Made by a program: the position numbers and the translations under genes. The notes beneath the pieces were generated by a model. The model saw only the letters and a list, made by a program, of their open reading frames with translations. It did no database searches and had not been told where the DNA came from. From assembly GCA_934178475.1 (NCBI GenBank), contig CAKPQH010000005.1, positions 1 through 64,000 of the forward strand: a DNA stretch of 64,000 nt. The letters run 5' to 3'. The stretch is from an uncultured Clostridia bacterium (GTDB lineage Bacteria; Bacillota; Clostridia; TANB77; CAG-508). Below, in pieces: positions 25,266 to 35,254 of the stretch; position 1 is the first letter of the stretch, and each line of letters starts with the position of its first letter.

Positions 25266-25382
25266 AAATTTTTATATTTTAAGCTATTATATTTTAGGTA
25301 GCTTGTATAATGTGCTAAATATTTTAACATATTATAGAGGTTACATTTAAATAAATTAGCTTAAAATGAAGAGGAGGAATTT

Positions 25383-27551
25383 ATGTTTAAAGTTTATGAA
25401 ACAGAGTTGGCAGGAAGAAAACTTACAATAGAAACAGGAAAATTTGCAGCACTAGCTAATGGAAGTGTTGTAGTTAGATATGGAGATACAACTGTAATGG
25501 TAAATGTTACAGCATCAAAAGAGCCAAAAGATGGAATTGATTTCTTTCCATTATCAGTAGATTATGAAGAAAAATTATATTCAGTTGGTAAAATACCAGG
25601 TTCTTATACAAAAAGAGAAGGAAGACCAGCTGATAAAGCAATTCTTACATCAAGAGCTATAGATAGACCACTTAGACCATTATTTCCAAAAGACTTTAGA
25701 AATGATGTAGTAGTTGTTGCAACTGTTCTTTCGGTAGAACAAGACAATTCACCAGAGGTTGCAGCTATGATAGGAGCTTCAGCAGCACTTTCAATATCAG
25801 ATATACCATTTGGTGGACCAACAGCAGCTGTAAATGTAGGATTAGTAAATGGAGAAATTGTTATAAATCCAACAGAAGCTCAAAGAGAAGTTAGTGATTT
25901 AAAATTAACAGTTGCAGGAACAATAGATAAAATAGCAATGATAGAAGCAGGTGGAAATGAAATACCTGATGATGTAATGCTTGAAGCTATAAAAAAAGCA
26001 CATGTTGAAATTAAAAAAATGTGTAAATTTATTTTAGATATCAAAGCAGAAATTGGTAAACCTAAATTTGAATATAAATCTTTTGCAGTGAATGAAGAAA
26101 TATATCAATATTTAACAGAAAATTATAAAGATTTGATGAAAACAGCAGTTACAGAAAGAGATAAAACAAAACGTGATGATAATATAGACAAATTATCAAA
26201 AGCAATAAACGAAGCATATGCTGAAAAATTTGGAGAAGAAAAAGCAGAAGAAGATAAATCAGCTATAGGAGAAGCATTATATAAATTAGAAAAGAAAGTT
26301 GTAAGAGACATGATTTTCTATGAGAAAAAACGTGTTGATGGTAGAAACTTAGATGAAATAAGACCTTTATCATGTGAAGTTGGATTAATTCCAAGAGTAC
26401 ATGGAAGCGCATTATTCACAAGGGGATTAACACAAGTAATGTCAATTGCAACACTTGGAATGATTAGTGAAGAACAAGAGTTAGATGGAATAGATACAGA
26501 AACATCAAAAAGATATATGCATCAATATAACTTCCCAGCATATTCAGTAGGTGAAGCAAGAGCATCAAGAGGACCAGGAAGAAGAGAAATAGGACATGGA
26601 GCATTAGCAGAAAAGGCATTAGTTCCAGTATTACCTTCAAAGGAAGATTTCCCTTATGCAATAAGAGTTGTATCAGAAATACTTTCTTCAAATGGCTCTA
26701 CATCACAAGGAAGTATATGTGCAAGTACACTTGCTTTAATGGATGCAGGTGTTCCAATTAAAAGACCAGTTGCAGGAATTTCTACAGGATTAATAACAGA
26801 TCCTGAAGATCCAAACAATTATGTTATGATGACAGATATACAAGGAATAGAAGATTTCTTTGGAGATATGGACTTTAAAGTTGGAGGAACAGAAAAAGGT
26901 ATTACAGCAATACAAGTTGATATAAAAGTAGATGGACTTTCTTATGACATTATTGCTGAAGCTTTTGAAAGAACACATAAAGCACGTTTATATATTTTAA
27001 ATGATATAATGAAACCACAAATAGCTGAACCTAGACCAGAGATATCTAAATATGCACCTAAAATAATAACAACTACAATTAAAGTAGAAAAAATAAAAGA
27101 TGTTATAGGAAAAGGTGGAGAAACAATAAATAAAATAATAGATGCTACAGGAGTTAAAATAGATATTGAAGAAGATGGACAAGTACTTATTTATAGTACT
27201 GATTCTGAAAAAGCTAAAGAAGCTTTAGACATGATAGAAGACATAGTAAGAGAAATTGAAGAAGGTGGAATCTATTATGGAACAGTTAGTAAAATAACAA
27301 CATTTGGAGCTTTTGTAGATTTAGGAAATGGAAAAGAAGGATTAGTTCATATTTCTAAAATTTCTAAAGAGAGAGTTAACAAAGTAGAAGATTATTTAAA
27401 AGTAGGTCAAAAAGTTACAGTTAAAGTAATAGAAATAGATAATCAAGGAAGAATCAATTTATCAATGAAAGATTTAGCAGAAGATAGTGAAGGAAACAAT
27501 GAAGAAAAGACAGAAGAAGTTAAAGAAAATATTGATAACATAGAAGAATAA
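25383..27551 (+). CDS. pnp: polynucleotide phosphorylase
   Basis: 722 residues. Phosphorolytic 3'-5' exoribonuclease and RNA polymerase of the degradosome. Two RNase PH domains (about 10-230 and 315-540) separated by a helical domain, KH domain with IGKGGETI (about 560-615) and S1 domain starting at GGIYYGTVSKI (about 625-695), then an acidic tail. GAGGAGG precedes ATG. The 117-base UTR between rpsO terminator and pnp is AT-rich and may hold a promoter. RNase Y, its functional partner, is encoded at 61188. Confidence 0.97.
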   Translation: MFKVYETELAGRKLTIETGKFAALANGSVVVRYGDTTVMVNVTASKEPKDGIDFFPLSVDYEEKLYSVGKIPGSYTKREGRPADKAILTSRAIDRPLRPLFPKDFRNDVVVVATVLSVEQDNSPEVAAMIGASAALSISDIPFGGPTAAVNVGLVNGEIVINPTEAQREVSDLKLTVAGTIDKIAMIEAGGNEIPDDVMLEAIKKAHVEIKKMCKFILDIKAEIGKPKFEYKSFAVNEEIYQYLTENYKDLMKTAVTERDKTKRDDNIDKLSKAINEAYAEKFGEEKAEEDKSAIGEALYKLEKKVVRDMIFYEKKRVDGRNLDEIRPLSCEVGLIPRVHGSALFTRGLTQVMSIATLGMISEEQELDGIDTETSKRYMHQYNFPAYSVGEARASRGPGRREIGHGALAEKALVPVLPSKEDFPYAIRVVSEILSSNGSTSQGSICASTLALMDAGVPIKRPVAGISTGLITDPEDPNNYVMMTDIQGIEDFFGDMDFKVGGTEKGITAIQVDIKVDGLSYDIIAEAFERTHKARLYILNDIMKPQIAEPRPEISKYAPKIITTTIKVEKIKDVIGKGGETINKIIDATGVKIDIEEDGQVLIYSTDSEKAKEALDMIEDIVREIEEGGIYYGTVSKITTFGAFVDLGNGKEGLVHISKISKERVNKVEDYLKVGQKVTVKVIEIDNQGRINLSMKDLAEDSEGNNEEKTEEVKENIDNIEE

Positions 27552-27588
27552 TTCAATAAAAACAAAAATAGAAAGACAAAAATAAGGG

Positions 27589-27617
27589 AAAAAGCAGGTC
27601 ATAGACCTGCTTTTTTT
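27589..27617. terminator. intrinsic terminator after pnp
   Basis: AAAAAGCAGGTC (27589-27600) pairs with GACCTGCTTTTT around a 3-base loop, then more Ts. The A-run makes it usable from the - strand too. Confidence 0.92.
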
Positions 27618-27620
27618 AAG

Positions 27621-27962
27621 TTAATAAATGCCAATGCTGGATGAAAATGACTCGAATGAAAACATTTTATTAAAATGTTTATTAGAATACATCAATCGAA
27701 TAAACGTAGATTCTTGATGAGAAGAGAGTTTATTCTCAAAAACTAAATAAATTATTTGGAATTTTCCTCTAATATTGACTACCAACCAGTAATTAGGAAG
27801 AGAATCAACACTAGAAAGAAGTTTCCGTATTTTCAATAATTTAATTTTTAAAGATAAATGTTGAAAAACATTCATCTTTTGCTTGTTTTTTAATGGTATT
27901 CCGGTTGCGAGAGTAAATTCGTTTTCGATGTTCCATGGCATTTGACTTAACTTCTGATACAT
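27621..27962 (-). CDS. hypothetical protein, 113 residues
   Basis: I do not recognise this protein. An in-frame start exists at 27992, but ATG 27962 is preceded by GGGGG at a 9-base gap, giving MYQKLSQMPWNIEN. The product is soluble and basic, with a stretch LPNYWLVVNIRGKFQIIYLVFENKL (in parts, about residues 52-76) that alternates like two beta strands. It converges on pnp and shares its terminator. Base composition is slightly less AT-skewed than its neighbours. Whether it is expressed is uncertain, but ribosome binding site, length and terminator argue for a real gene. Confidence 0.55.
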   Translation of the reverse strand: MYQKLSQMPWNIENEFTLATGIPLKNKQKMNVFQHLSLKIKLLKIRKLLSSVDSLPNYWLVVNIRGKFQIIYLVFENKLSSHQESTFIRLMYSNKHFNKMFSFESFSSSIGIY

Positions 27963-28210
27963 AGGAATAACCCCCATAATATAATTTTGCATTTTTCACA
28001 AAGTGAAAAACATAGTAATTATAGCATAAAATCATAAAATTGTAAAATATAAAATTATTTCATTTTTTGTAAGCACTATTTATATTAAGAAAAACATTAT
28101 TTAAGGAAATTGCTTGCTTAAAAAATGGTAAAGTGATAACATATAAGAGTAGATTTAAAATGATTCTTAAAATGAATTTTAAATCTATTTTTAATAAAAG
28201 GGGTAATGAT

Positions 28211-29665
28211 ATGGAAAAAGGATTTGATAGTGAAAAATATTTAAAAGTACAAAGTGAAAAAATACAAGAAAGAATAAATATGTTTGACAAATTATATTTA
28301 GAATTTGGTGGAAAGATTTTTGATGATTATCACGCCGAAAGAGTTTTGCCTGGATTCAATCCAAATGCTAAAATAAAATTATTAGAAAAATTAAAGGATA
28401 TTACAGAAGTTATTTTTTGCATTAATGCTCAAGATATAGAAAAAAGTAAAATAAGAGCAGATTATGGGATTAGCTATGAATTGGAACTTATCAGATTAAT
28501 TGAAAATTTACAAAACTTAGGAATATCAATAAATAGTGTGGTAATAACCTTATATAAAGGACAAAATAGTGTAGAACACCTAAAAAAAATATTGAAATCA
28601 CGAAATGTTAAAACATACATACATAAACCAATACCAGGATATCCAAACGATATTGACTTAATAGTAAGTGATGAAGGATATGGAAAAAATCCATATATAG
28701 AAACAACAAAAAAATTGGTGGTAGTAACTGCTCCTGGAGCGAATAGTGGAAAATTAGGTACATGTTTATCACAATTATATCATGAACATAAAAAAGGAGT
28801 AAAAGCTGGATATGCAAAATTTGAGACATTTCCTGTATGGAATTTAGATTTAATGCATCCTGTAAATGTTGCATATGAAGCAGCAACGGTGGATTTAAAA
28901 GATGTGAATATGATAGATTCATTTCATTTAGAAGCATATAGAGAAAAAGCAGTAAATTACAACAGAGACTTATCAACATTTCCAATTCTTAAAAATATTT
29001 TACAAAAGATAACTGGAAAAGAAATCTATAAATCTCCAACAGATATGGGCGTAAATATGATAAAACAATGTATTACAAACGATGAAATAGTAAGAAAAGC
29101 AGCTAGTAATGAAATTATAAGAAGATATTATACTGCACTATGTGATTATAAAAAAGAAATTGGACCAAAAGAATCAGTTGAAAGAATTGAACTTATGATG
29201 AATAAATTAAATCTAAGTTCAAAAGATAGAAAAGTAATTGAAGTAGCACTTCAAAAAGAAAAAAAGGAAAATAAAAATGTAGTTGCTATAGAATTACAAA
29301 ATGAAAAAATAATAACAGGAAAAGAATCAAAATTACTTAGTGCATCAAGTGCTGCTATTATAAATGCTTTAAAAGAAATTACAAAAATTCCAGATGAAAT
29401 ATATTTACTATCACCATCGATGTTAGAAGCAATATTTAAAATAAAACAGAATACATCATATAGAATATCTTATTCTTTAAATGTTCAAGAGGTTTTAATA
29501 GCATTAAGTATATGTTCGGCAACAAATCCTATAATAGAAAAAATGATTAACAAAATAGGAGAATTAAGAGGATGTGAAGCTCATTCTACATACATAATTG
29601 AACAAAGTGAATTAAATGTTATAAAAAGTTTAGGGATAAATTTAACTTGTGAGCCTAAATTATAA
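28211..29665 (+). CDS. DUF1846 family protein
   Basis: 484 residues, matching the length of the DUF1846 (UPF0371) family found in Firmicutes and Actinobacteria. GGKIFDDYHAERVLPGFNPNAKI near the N-terminus, the GYPNDIDLIVSDEGYGKNPYIET stretch (in parts) and TAPGPGSGK-like TAPGANSGKLGTCLSQLYHE are family hallmarks. The fold is a Rossmann-like domain plus others; no reaction has been assigned to my knowledge. A longer in-frame start at 28133 lacks a ribosome binding site; AAGGGG before ATG 28211 decides the start. Cytosolic. Confidence 0.87.
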   Translation: MEKGFDSEKYLKVQSEKIQERINMFDKLYLEFGGKIFDDYHAERVLPGFNPNAKIKLLEKLKDITEVIFCINAQDIEKSKIRADYGISYELELIRLIENLQNLGISINSVVITLYKGQNSVEHLKKILKSRNVKTYIHKPIPGYPNDIDLIVSDEGYGKNPYIETTKKLVVVTAPGANSGKLGTCLSQLYHEHKKGVKAGYAKFETFPVWNLDLMHPVNVAYEAATVDLKDVNMIDSFHLEAYREKAVNYNRDLSTFPILKNILQKITGKEIYKSPTDMGVNMIKQCITNDEIVRKAASNEIIRRYYTALCDYKKEIGPKESVERIELMMNKLNLSSKDRKVIEVALQKEKKENKNVVAIELQNEKIITGKESKLLSASSAAIINALKEITKIPDEIYLLSPSMLEAIFKIKQNTSYRISYSLNVQEVLIALSICSATNPIIEKMINKIGELRGCEAHSTYIIEQSELNVIKSLGINLTCEPKL

Positions 29666-29672
29666 AAAAATA

Positions 29673-29701
29673 TTGCATAAAATTAAAAAATGTGTTATTA
29701 T
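29673..29701 (+). promoter_or_regulatory. promoter of the ileS T-box transcript
   Basis: TTGCAT (29673-29678), 17 bases, TATTAT (29696-29701). Confidence 0.6.
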
Positions 29702-29707
29702 ATAAAA

Positions 29708-29970
29708 CATAGAAAAATAAAAACAAGATTAAGGACAACATTAATAATAAAATATCTTTTAGAGAGCTTTACATTTGGTGAAAGTAAAGTAAGTAAAAAT
29801 TATTAATTATCACCTTAATAGTTACAAGACTGAAATATATAGTAAGTTTTGTCGTATGTCTGCGTTAAAGATTTTAAAGAGAGTAATTAATTATATGTGT
29901 TACTAATATAGGTGGTACCGCGGAAAGAGTCATTTCGTCCTAAATATAAGGAGGAAGTGGCTCTTTTAGT
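29708..29970 (+). promoter_or_regulatory. T-box riboswitch, isoleucine-specific
   Basis: tRNA-sensing leader of ileS. The T-box AGGTGGTACCGCGG at 29910-29923 is the diagnostic antiterminator sequence that pairs with the acceptor end of uncharged tRNA. It is followed by a terminator hairpin (AAGAGTCA at about 29925 with TGGCTCTT, then TTTT, ending at about 29968). Stem I contains AGAGAG and GGTGAAAG segments and, in its specifier loop region, ATTATCACC; the likely specifier codon is ATC at 29809-29811 (Ile). Uncharged tRNA-Ile would turn on ileS. Confidence 0.93.
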
Positions 29971-29996
29971 ACTCTAAAAAAGAAAGGATGGTACAT

Positions 29997-32900
29997 ATGT
30001 ACAAAAAAGTAGAATTACCTAAAAATGGATTTGTAGGTATAGAGCAAAAAGTAGCTCAAAATTGGAAAGAAAAAGATATAATCCAAAAGAATTTTGATAT
30101 GAATAAAGGAAAGAGATATTTCACATTTTATGATGGACCACCAACAGCAAATGGAATGCCACATGTTGGACATATTGAAACAAGAGTTATGAAAGATATT
30201 ATACCAAGATACAAAGTAATGAAAGGATATCATGTAGACAGAAAAGCTGGATGGGATACACATGGATTGCCAGTAGAACTTGAAATTGAGAAAAAACTTG
30301 GAATATCTGGAAAAGAGCAAATAGAAGAATATGGAGTAGAAAAATTTGTAAAAGAATGCAAAGAGAGCGTTTTCAAATATGTTAGTGTTTGGGAAAAGAT
30401 GACCAATCAGGTTGGATTCTGGGTAGATATGGAACATCCATACGTAACATATCATAATGAATATATAGAATCAGTATGGTGGGCATTAAAAGAATTATGG
30501 AATAAAGATTTATTATATGAAGGACATAAAGTTATGCCATATTGTCCAAGATGTGGAACAGCGCTTTCTTCACATGAAGTTGCACAAGGTTATAAAGATG
30601 TTAAAGATTTAACTTGTGTAGCAAAATTTAAAGTTGTAGGAAAAGAAAATACATACATATTAGCATGGACAACAACTCCTTGGACATTACCTTCAAACTT
30701 AGCTTTATGTGTAAACAAAGCATATGATTATGCAGAATATAAAGTAAATATAGGAACTGAAGAAGAACCAAAATATGAAAATTATATTTTAGCAAAAGAC
30801 TTATCAAATGCAGTATTAAAAGATAAAGAATATGAAATTGTAAAAGAATTTAAAGGTGCTGAATTATTAGGGACAAAATATGAACAATTAATGCCATTTG
30901 CAAAGGTCGATGGAAAAGCTTTTGAAGTAATACATGGAGACTATGTAACATTAACAGATGGTACAGGAATTGTACATATTGCACCAGCATATGGTGAGGA
31001 TGATAGTTTAGTAGCTAAGCAAAATGGAATAACATTTGTAAATCTAGTAGATAAATCAGGAAGATTTGTATCTGATGTTGAGCCATGGGCAGGAAGATTT
31101 GTAAGAGATTGCAATGAAGATATTTGTAAATGGCTTGAAAAGGAAAATAAATTATTCAGCAAAGAAAAACATATGCACTCATATCCACATTGTTGGAGAT
31201 GTGATACACCACTTTTATATTATCCAAAAGAAAGTTGGTTTGTTAGAATGTCTAGTTTAAGAGATGAGCTAGTTGCAAATAACAATAAAGTTAATTGGTA
31301 TCCAGATACAATAAGAACGGGAAGATTTGGTAAATTCTTAGAAAATGTTATAGATTGGGGAATTTCAAGAGACAGATATTGGGGAACACCACTTCCAGTA
31401 TGGGAATGTGAATGTGGATATAGAGAATGTATAGGTTCAATTGCAGAACTTAAAGAAAAGGGAATAAATGTACCTGACGATATAGAACTTCATAAACCAT
31501 ATATAGATAATGTTTATTTAAGATGTCCAGAATGTGGAAAAGAAATGAAAAGATTTAAAGAAGTTATAGATTGTTGGTTTGATTCAGGATCAATGCCTTT
31601 TGCACAATTACATTATCCTTTTGAAAACAAAGATTTATTTAAAAATCATTTCCCAGCACAATTTATATCAGAAGCAGTAGATCAAACTAGAGGATGGTTC
31701 TATACATTAACAGCTCTTGGAACTGCATTATTTGGAAGAAGTCCATTCGAAAACTGTATTGTTTTAGGACACGTATTAGATGGAAAAGGACAAAAAATGT
31801 CTAAATCTAAGAAAAATGGAGTAGATCCATTCTTATTATTAGATACAGTTGGTGCAGATGCAACAAGATGGCATTTCTACACATGTAGTGCCCCATGGCT
31901 TCCAACAAGACTATCATTAGAAAATGTACAAGAAACACAAAGAGGATTTATATCAACATTATGGAATGTATATTCTTTCTATGTTCTATATGCTGAAATA
32001 GATAAATTTAATCCATTAGAATATAACAATTTTAAAATTACAAATATAATGGATAAATGGATAATTTCTAAATTAAATACATTAGTGAAAGAAATAGATG
32101 AAAAATTAGAAAAATATGATATAACATCTGCAGCAGTTCAAATAGAAGATTTTACTGATGAACTTTCAAATTGGTATGTTCGTCGTAATAGAGAAAGATT
32201 CTGGAGTCAAGAGCTTACAGATGATAAGATAGGTGCATATGTAACATTATATAAGGTTTTGGTTACACTTGTACAAATATCAGCACCATTTGTTCCATTT
32301 ATTTCAGATGAAATCTATCAAAATTTAGTTTATGGATTAGATAACACTAAACCTGAAAGTGTTCATTTATGTTTATGGCCAGAAGTAAATAAAAACGTAA
32401 TTGATAAGAAATTAGAAGAAGAAATGGATTTAGCTTATAAGATTGTTAAACTTGGAAGAAGTGCAAGAAATAGTGTTAATATTAAAAATAGACAACCACT
32501 TTCAGAAATGCTTATATCAGTTAATACTTTACCAGAATATTATAGCGATATAGTAAAAGAAGAATTAAATGTAAAAACTGTTGAACTTGGAGCAGATATG
32601 AAAGAATATGTTAGTTTCGAAATCAAACCGAATTTACCTGTTCTTGGAAGGGAATTTGGAAAATTAATTCCTAAGATTAAAGAAAAAATAGCAGAATTTA
32701 ATCAAATGAAACTTGCAACTAAAGTTCAATCAGGAGAAATAGTTTATATAGAAATAGGAGAAAATGAAATACCGCTTTCTTCAGAAAATTTACTTATAAC
32801 AATGCATGGTAAAGAAGGATTTGCTTTTGCTGGAATGGGAGAAGTTGGAGTTGTACTTGATACCACTATAACAGATGAACTTAAAGAAGAAGGATATCTA

Positions 32901-33140
32901 AGAGAAATATTATCTAAAGTTCAAAATATGAGAAAAGATAGAGGATTTGAAGTATTAGATAGAATTAATCTTTATGTTTCAGGAAATGATATGTTAGAAA
33001 AAGTAGTTAAAAAGTTTGAAGATACAATAAAACATGATACATTAGCAACAGAAATTCTTTATAATGTTGAAAGAAAAGATTATGTTGAAACACCAATTAA
33101 TGGAGAAAAACTAAATATTGATGTTGAAGTAATAAAATAG
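29997..33140 (+). CDS. ileS: isoleucyl-tRNA synthetase
   Basis: 1047 residues, class I synthetase that charges tRNA-Ile and edits valine. The HIGH motif is HVGH (about residues 56-59) within YDGPPTANGMPHVGH, KMSKS at about 598-602 is intact, the CP1 editing domain has TTPWTLPSNLAL, and the C-terminal anticodon-binding domain is long. Length and the FYDGPPTANG form place it in the IleRS2 (eukaryote-like) branch, whose members are often insensitive to mupirocin; this is inferred from family knowledge. ATG 29997 with AGAAAGGA is chosen over 29988. Controlled by the T-box leader. Confidence 0.96.
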   Translation: MYKKVELPKNGFVGIEQKVAQNWKEKDIIQKNFDMNKGKRYFTFYDGPPTANGMPHVGHIETRVMKDIIPRYKVMKGYHVDRKAGWDTHGLPVELEIEKKLGISGKEQIEEYGVEKFVKECKESVFKYVSVWEKMTNQVGFWVDMEHPYVTYHNEYIESVWWALKELWNKDLLYEGHKVMPYCPRCGTALSSHEVAQGYKDVKDLTCVAKFKVVGKENTYILAWTTTPWTLPSNLALCVNKAYDYAEYKVNIGTEEEPKYENYILAKDLSNAVLKDKEYEIVKEFKGAELLGTKYEQLMPFAKVDGKAFEVIHGDYVTLTDGTGIVHIAPAYGEDDSLVAKQNGITFVNLVDKSGRFVSDVEPWAGRFVRDCNEDICKWLEKENKLFSKEKHMHSYPHCWRCDTPLLYYPKESWFVRMSSLRDELVANNNKVNWYPDTIRTGRFGKFLENVIDWGISRDRYWGTPLPVWECECGYRECIGSIAELKEKGINVPDDIELHKPYIDNVYLRCPECGKEMKRFKEVIDCWFDSGSMPFAQLHYPFENKDLFKNHFPAQFISEAVDQTRGWFYTLTALGTALFGRSPFENCIVLGHVLDGKGQKMSKSKKNGVDPFLLLDTVGADATRWHFYTCSAPWLPTRLSLENVQETQRGFISTLWNVYSFYVLYAEIDKFNPLEYNNFKITNIMDKWIISKLNTLVKEIDEKLEKYDITSAAVQIEDFTDELSNWYVRRNRERFWSQELTDDKIGAYVTLYKVLVTLVQISAPFVPFISDEIYQNLVYGLDNTKPESVHLCLWPEVNKNVIDKKLEEEMDLAYKIVKLGRSARNSVNIKNRQPLSEMLISVNTLPEYYSDIVKEELNVKTVELGADMKEYVSFEIKPNLPVLGREFGKLIPKIKEKIAEFNQMKLATKVQSGEIVYIEIGENEIPLSSENLLITMHGKEGFAFAGMGEVGVVLDTTITDELKEEGYLREILSKVQNMRKDRGFEVLDRINLYVSGNDMLEKVVKKFEDTIKHDTLATEILYNVERKDYVETPINGEKLNIDVEVIK

Positions 33141-33141
33141 A

Positions 33142-33171
33142 AAAAGGTTCCTTTGATAGGAACCTTTTTAG
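33142..33171. terminator. bidirectional terminator after ileS
   Basis: AAAAAGGTTCC pairs with GGAACCTTTTT around TTTGATA; lies between convergent genes. Confidence 0.9.
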
Positions 33172-33172
33172 A

Positions 33173-33571
33173 TTAAGTGTTACTGGAGATTTGAACGATG
33201 TAAATGCTGTTTTGTGTCATAACTGAAAATGTATCTTTACCAATTACATTTACTTCAGTTACAGGACTTGTCTTTATAGGAGAAAATCGGCCTGAAACAA
33301 ATCTTTGGCAAAATAAGCAATCTCCAACAATTGGAGCTTCTTTAGAAATTGCCAAGTAAGTTGTAGGAAATTCATCCTGTTTGTTAAACCAAATCGAATT
33401 AAATTCGAGATTAGGAAAACCTTCTAATCTAACATTAGTTTGAAATCCTAAGTCCCGCTTGCCAACGATGTAGTAATAATGTCCTTTCTTCAAACCTGCT
33501 TCTACAGGGTCGTCACAATATTTGTAACTTTCTGTACCTCCATTATAAAATCCACCAATCTTCTTTGTCAT
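33173..33571 (-). CDS. hypothetical protein, 132 residues
   Basis: I do not recognise this protein. AAGGAGG lies 8 bases before ATG, and it ends at the ileS terminator. The product is beta-rich and soluble: residues 1-60 contain GGFYNGGTESYKYC and GHYYYIVGKRDLGFQT, residues 90-132 contain a Cys pair (DCLFCQRF) and short strands ending QNSIYIVQISSN. The many Gly, Tyr and Asn turns look like a small beta-barrel or coat-type domain. It has a 5' UTR of up to 130 bases on the - strand, with a TAGTGC/GCACTA hairpin near 33637-33660. No functional context is offered by the convergent ileS or divergent miaB. Confidence 0.75.
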   Translation of the reverse strand: MTKKIGGFYNGGTESYKYCDDPVEAGLKKGHYYYIVGKRDLGFQTNVRLEGFPNLEFNSIWFNKQDEFPTTYLAISKEAPIVGDCLFCQRFVSGRFSPIKTSPVTEVNVIGKDTFSVMTQNSIYIVQISSNT

Positions 33572-33820
33572 AACAAAGACCTCCTTAATAAAATTATTTT
33601 TTTAGGTGGCGATAGCGTTGTATAACTATCATAGTGCAAAAAACTACTTTTAGCACTATAATAATTATATCATAAAATCATTAATAAAACAAATCGGGTA
33701 TTGGCAAAAGTAAAGAATTACAAGGAATTTAACGTTTTTTAATAGTAATAACTAGATTTTTTATGTAATGTATGATATACTTACACATAATTGTAAAATA
33801 AATAGGAGAAGTGTATAAAA

Positions 33821-35254
33821 ATGAATAAAAAGCAAGAAATAAATATGCAAAAAGAATATATAGAAAAAGTTGCAAATAAAAATAATGGAAAGAATTTGAA
33901 ATATATAATTTTAACAATGGGATGCCAATTAAACGAAAATGATTCTGAAAAAATATGCGGTATGCTTGAAGAAATGGGATATACTAAAACAGAAGATATA
34001 GCAGAAGCCAATATTGCAGTATTTAATACATGTTGTGTTAGAGAGAATGCAGAAGAAAGACTATTTGGTAAAGTTGGAGAATTAAAAAATCTAAAAACGG
34101 AAAAAGAACTTATAATTGCAATCGGTGGATGTATGATGCAGGAAAAAGAAATGCTAGATAAAATAAAAAAATCTTATTCATATGTGGATATAATATTTGG
34201 AACTCATACTCTTCATAAATTACCAGAAGATATCTATAAAGTTATAGAAGAAAAAAGAAAAGTTAAAGATGTTATAGATATTGATGGAGAGGTTTATGAG
34301 GATTTACCAATAAAGAGAAATAATAATATTACAGGTTCTGTAACTATTATGTATGGATGCAATAATTTCTGTACATATTGTATAGTACCATATGTTAGAG
34401 GAAGAGAAAGAAGCAGAAAGCCAAAAGATATAATAGACGAATGTGAAAAATTAGCTAAAGATGGTTATAAAGAAATAATGTTATTAGGACAAAATGTAAA
34501 TTCATATTTACGTTCAGAAATGGAAGATATAAAAAAAGGAAAACTAATTGATAAAGATAATGACTATAAAGAAATTGATTCTTTTGCAAAATTACTTCGT
34601 AGAATAAATGATATAGAAGGAATTGAAAGAATTAGATTTGTATCACCACATCCAAAGGATTTCACAGACGATGTTATTGAGGCAATTGCTGAATGTGATA
34701 AAGTTTGTAAGTTTATACATTTACCGCTTCAATCTGGAAGTACAAATATGTTAAAAATAATGAATAGAAAATATACAAAAGAACAATATTTAGAATTAGT
34801 AAAGAGAATAAAAACAAGAATTCCTAGCATCAAATTTTCTACAGATATTATAGTAGGATTTGCAGGAGAAACTGAAGAAGACTTTGAAGATACTTTAGAT
34901 GTTGTTAGAAAAGTTGGATTTGAACAAGTCTTTATGTTTATATACTCAATAAGAAAAGGGACTCCAGGAGAAAAAATGGAAAATCAAATTCCAGATGAAA
35001 TAAAACATGAAAGATTTAATAGATTAAAAAAATTAGTAGAAGATGAGATAGCAATTCAAAATAAAGAATATATAAATACTGTTCAAAAAGTATTAGTAGA
35101 GGGACCAAGCAAAAACAATAAAGATATGCTTACAGGTAGAACAGAGAATAACAAAGTGGTTATTTTTGAAGGAAAAAAAGATTTTATAAACAGAATTTTA
35201 AATATAAAGTTAATTGAAGACCATATGTGGTATTTTAAAGGAGAAATTATATAA
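33821..35254 (+). CDS. miaB: tRNA methylthiotransferase MiaB
   Basis: 477 residues, radical-SAM enzyme that adds the 2-methylthio group to i6A37 in tRNAs reading UNN codons. The N-terminal UPF0004 domain supplies three cluster cysteines (C35 in TMGCQLNEND, one in NTCCVRE near 71, one in GGCMMQE near 105); the radical-SAM motif CNNFCTYC starts near residue 179; a C-terminal TRAM domain begins near 400. The N-terminal 28 residues before the core are a short Lys-rich extension. AGGAGAAG precedes ATG. Its stop overlaps the next gene (TAATG), so they are coupled. miaB-mutS linkage is common in Clostridia. Confidence 0.95.
   Translation: MNKKQEINMQKEYIEKVANKNNGKNLKYIILTMGCQLNENDSEKICGMLEEMGYTKTEDIAEANIAVFNTCCVRENAEERLFGKVGELKNLKTEKELIIAIGGCMMQEKEMLDKIKKSYSYVDIIFGTHTLHKLPEDIYKVIEEKRKVKDVIDIDGEVYEDLPIKRNNNITGSVTIMYGCNNFCTYCIVPYVRGRERSRKPKDIIDECEKLAKDGYKEIMLLGQNVNSYLRSEMEDIKKGKLIDKDNDYKEIDSFAKLLRRINDIEGIERIRFVSPHPKDFTDDVIEAIAECDKVCKFIHLPLQSGSTNMLKIMNRKYTKEQYLELVKRIKTRIPSIKFSTDIIVGFAGETEEDFEDTLDVVRKVGFEQVFMFIYSIRKGTPGEKMENQIPDEIKHERFNRLKKLVEDEIAIQNKEYINTVQKVLVEGPSKNNKDMLTGRTENNKVVIFEGKKDFINRILNIKLIEDHMWYFKGEII

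Noticed and set aside
27841..28035. Second - strand ORF overlapping the 113-residue gene
   Set aside because: Different frame, no ribosome binding site; shares sequence with the better-supported 27621-27962 gene.
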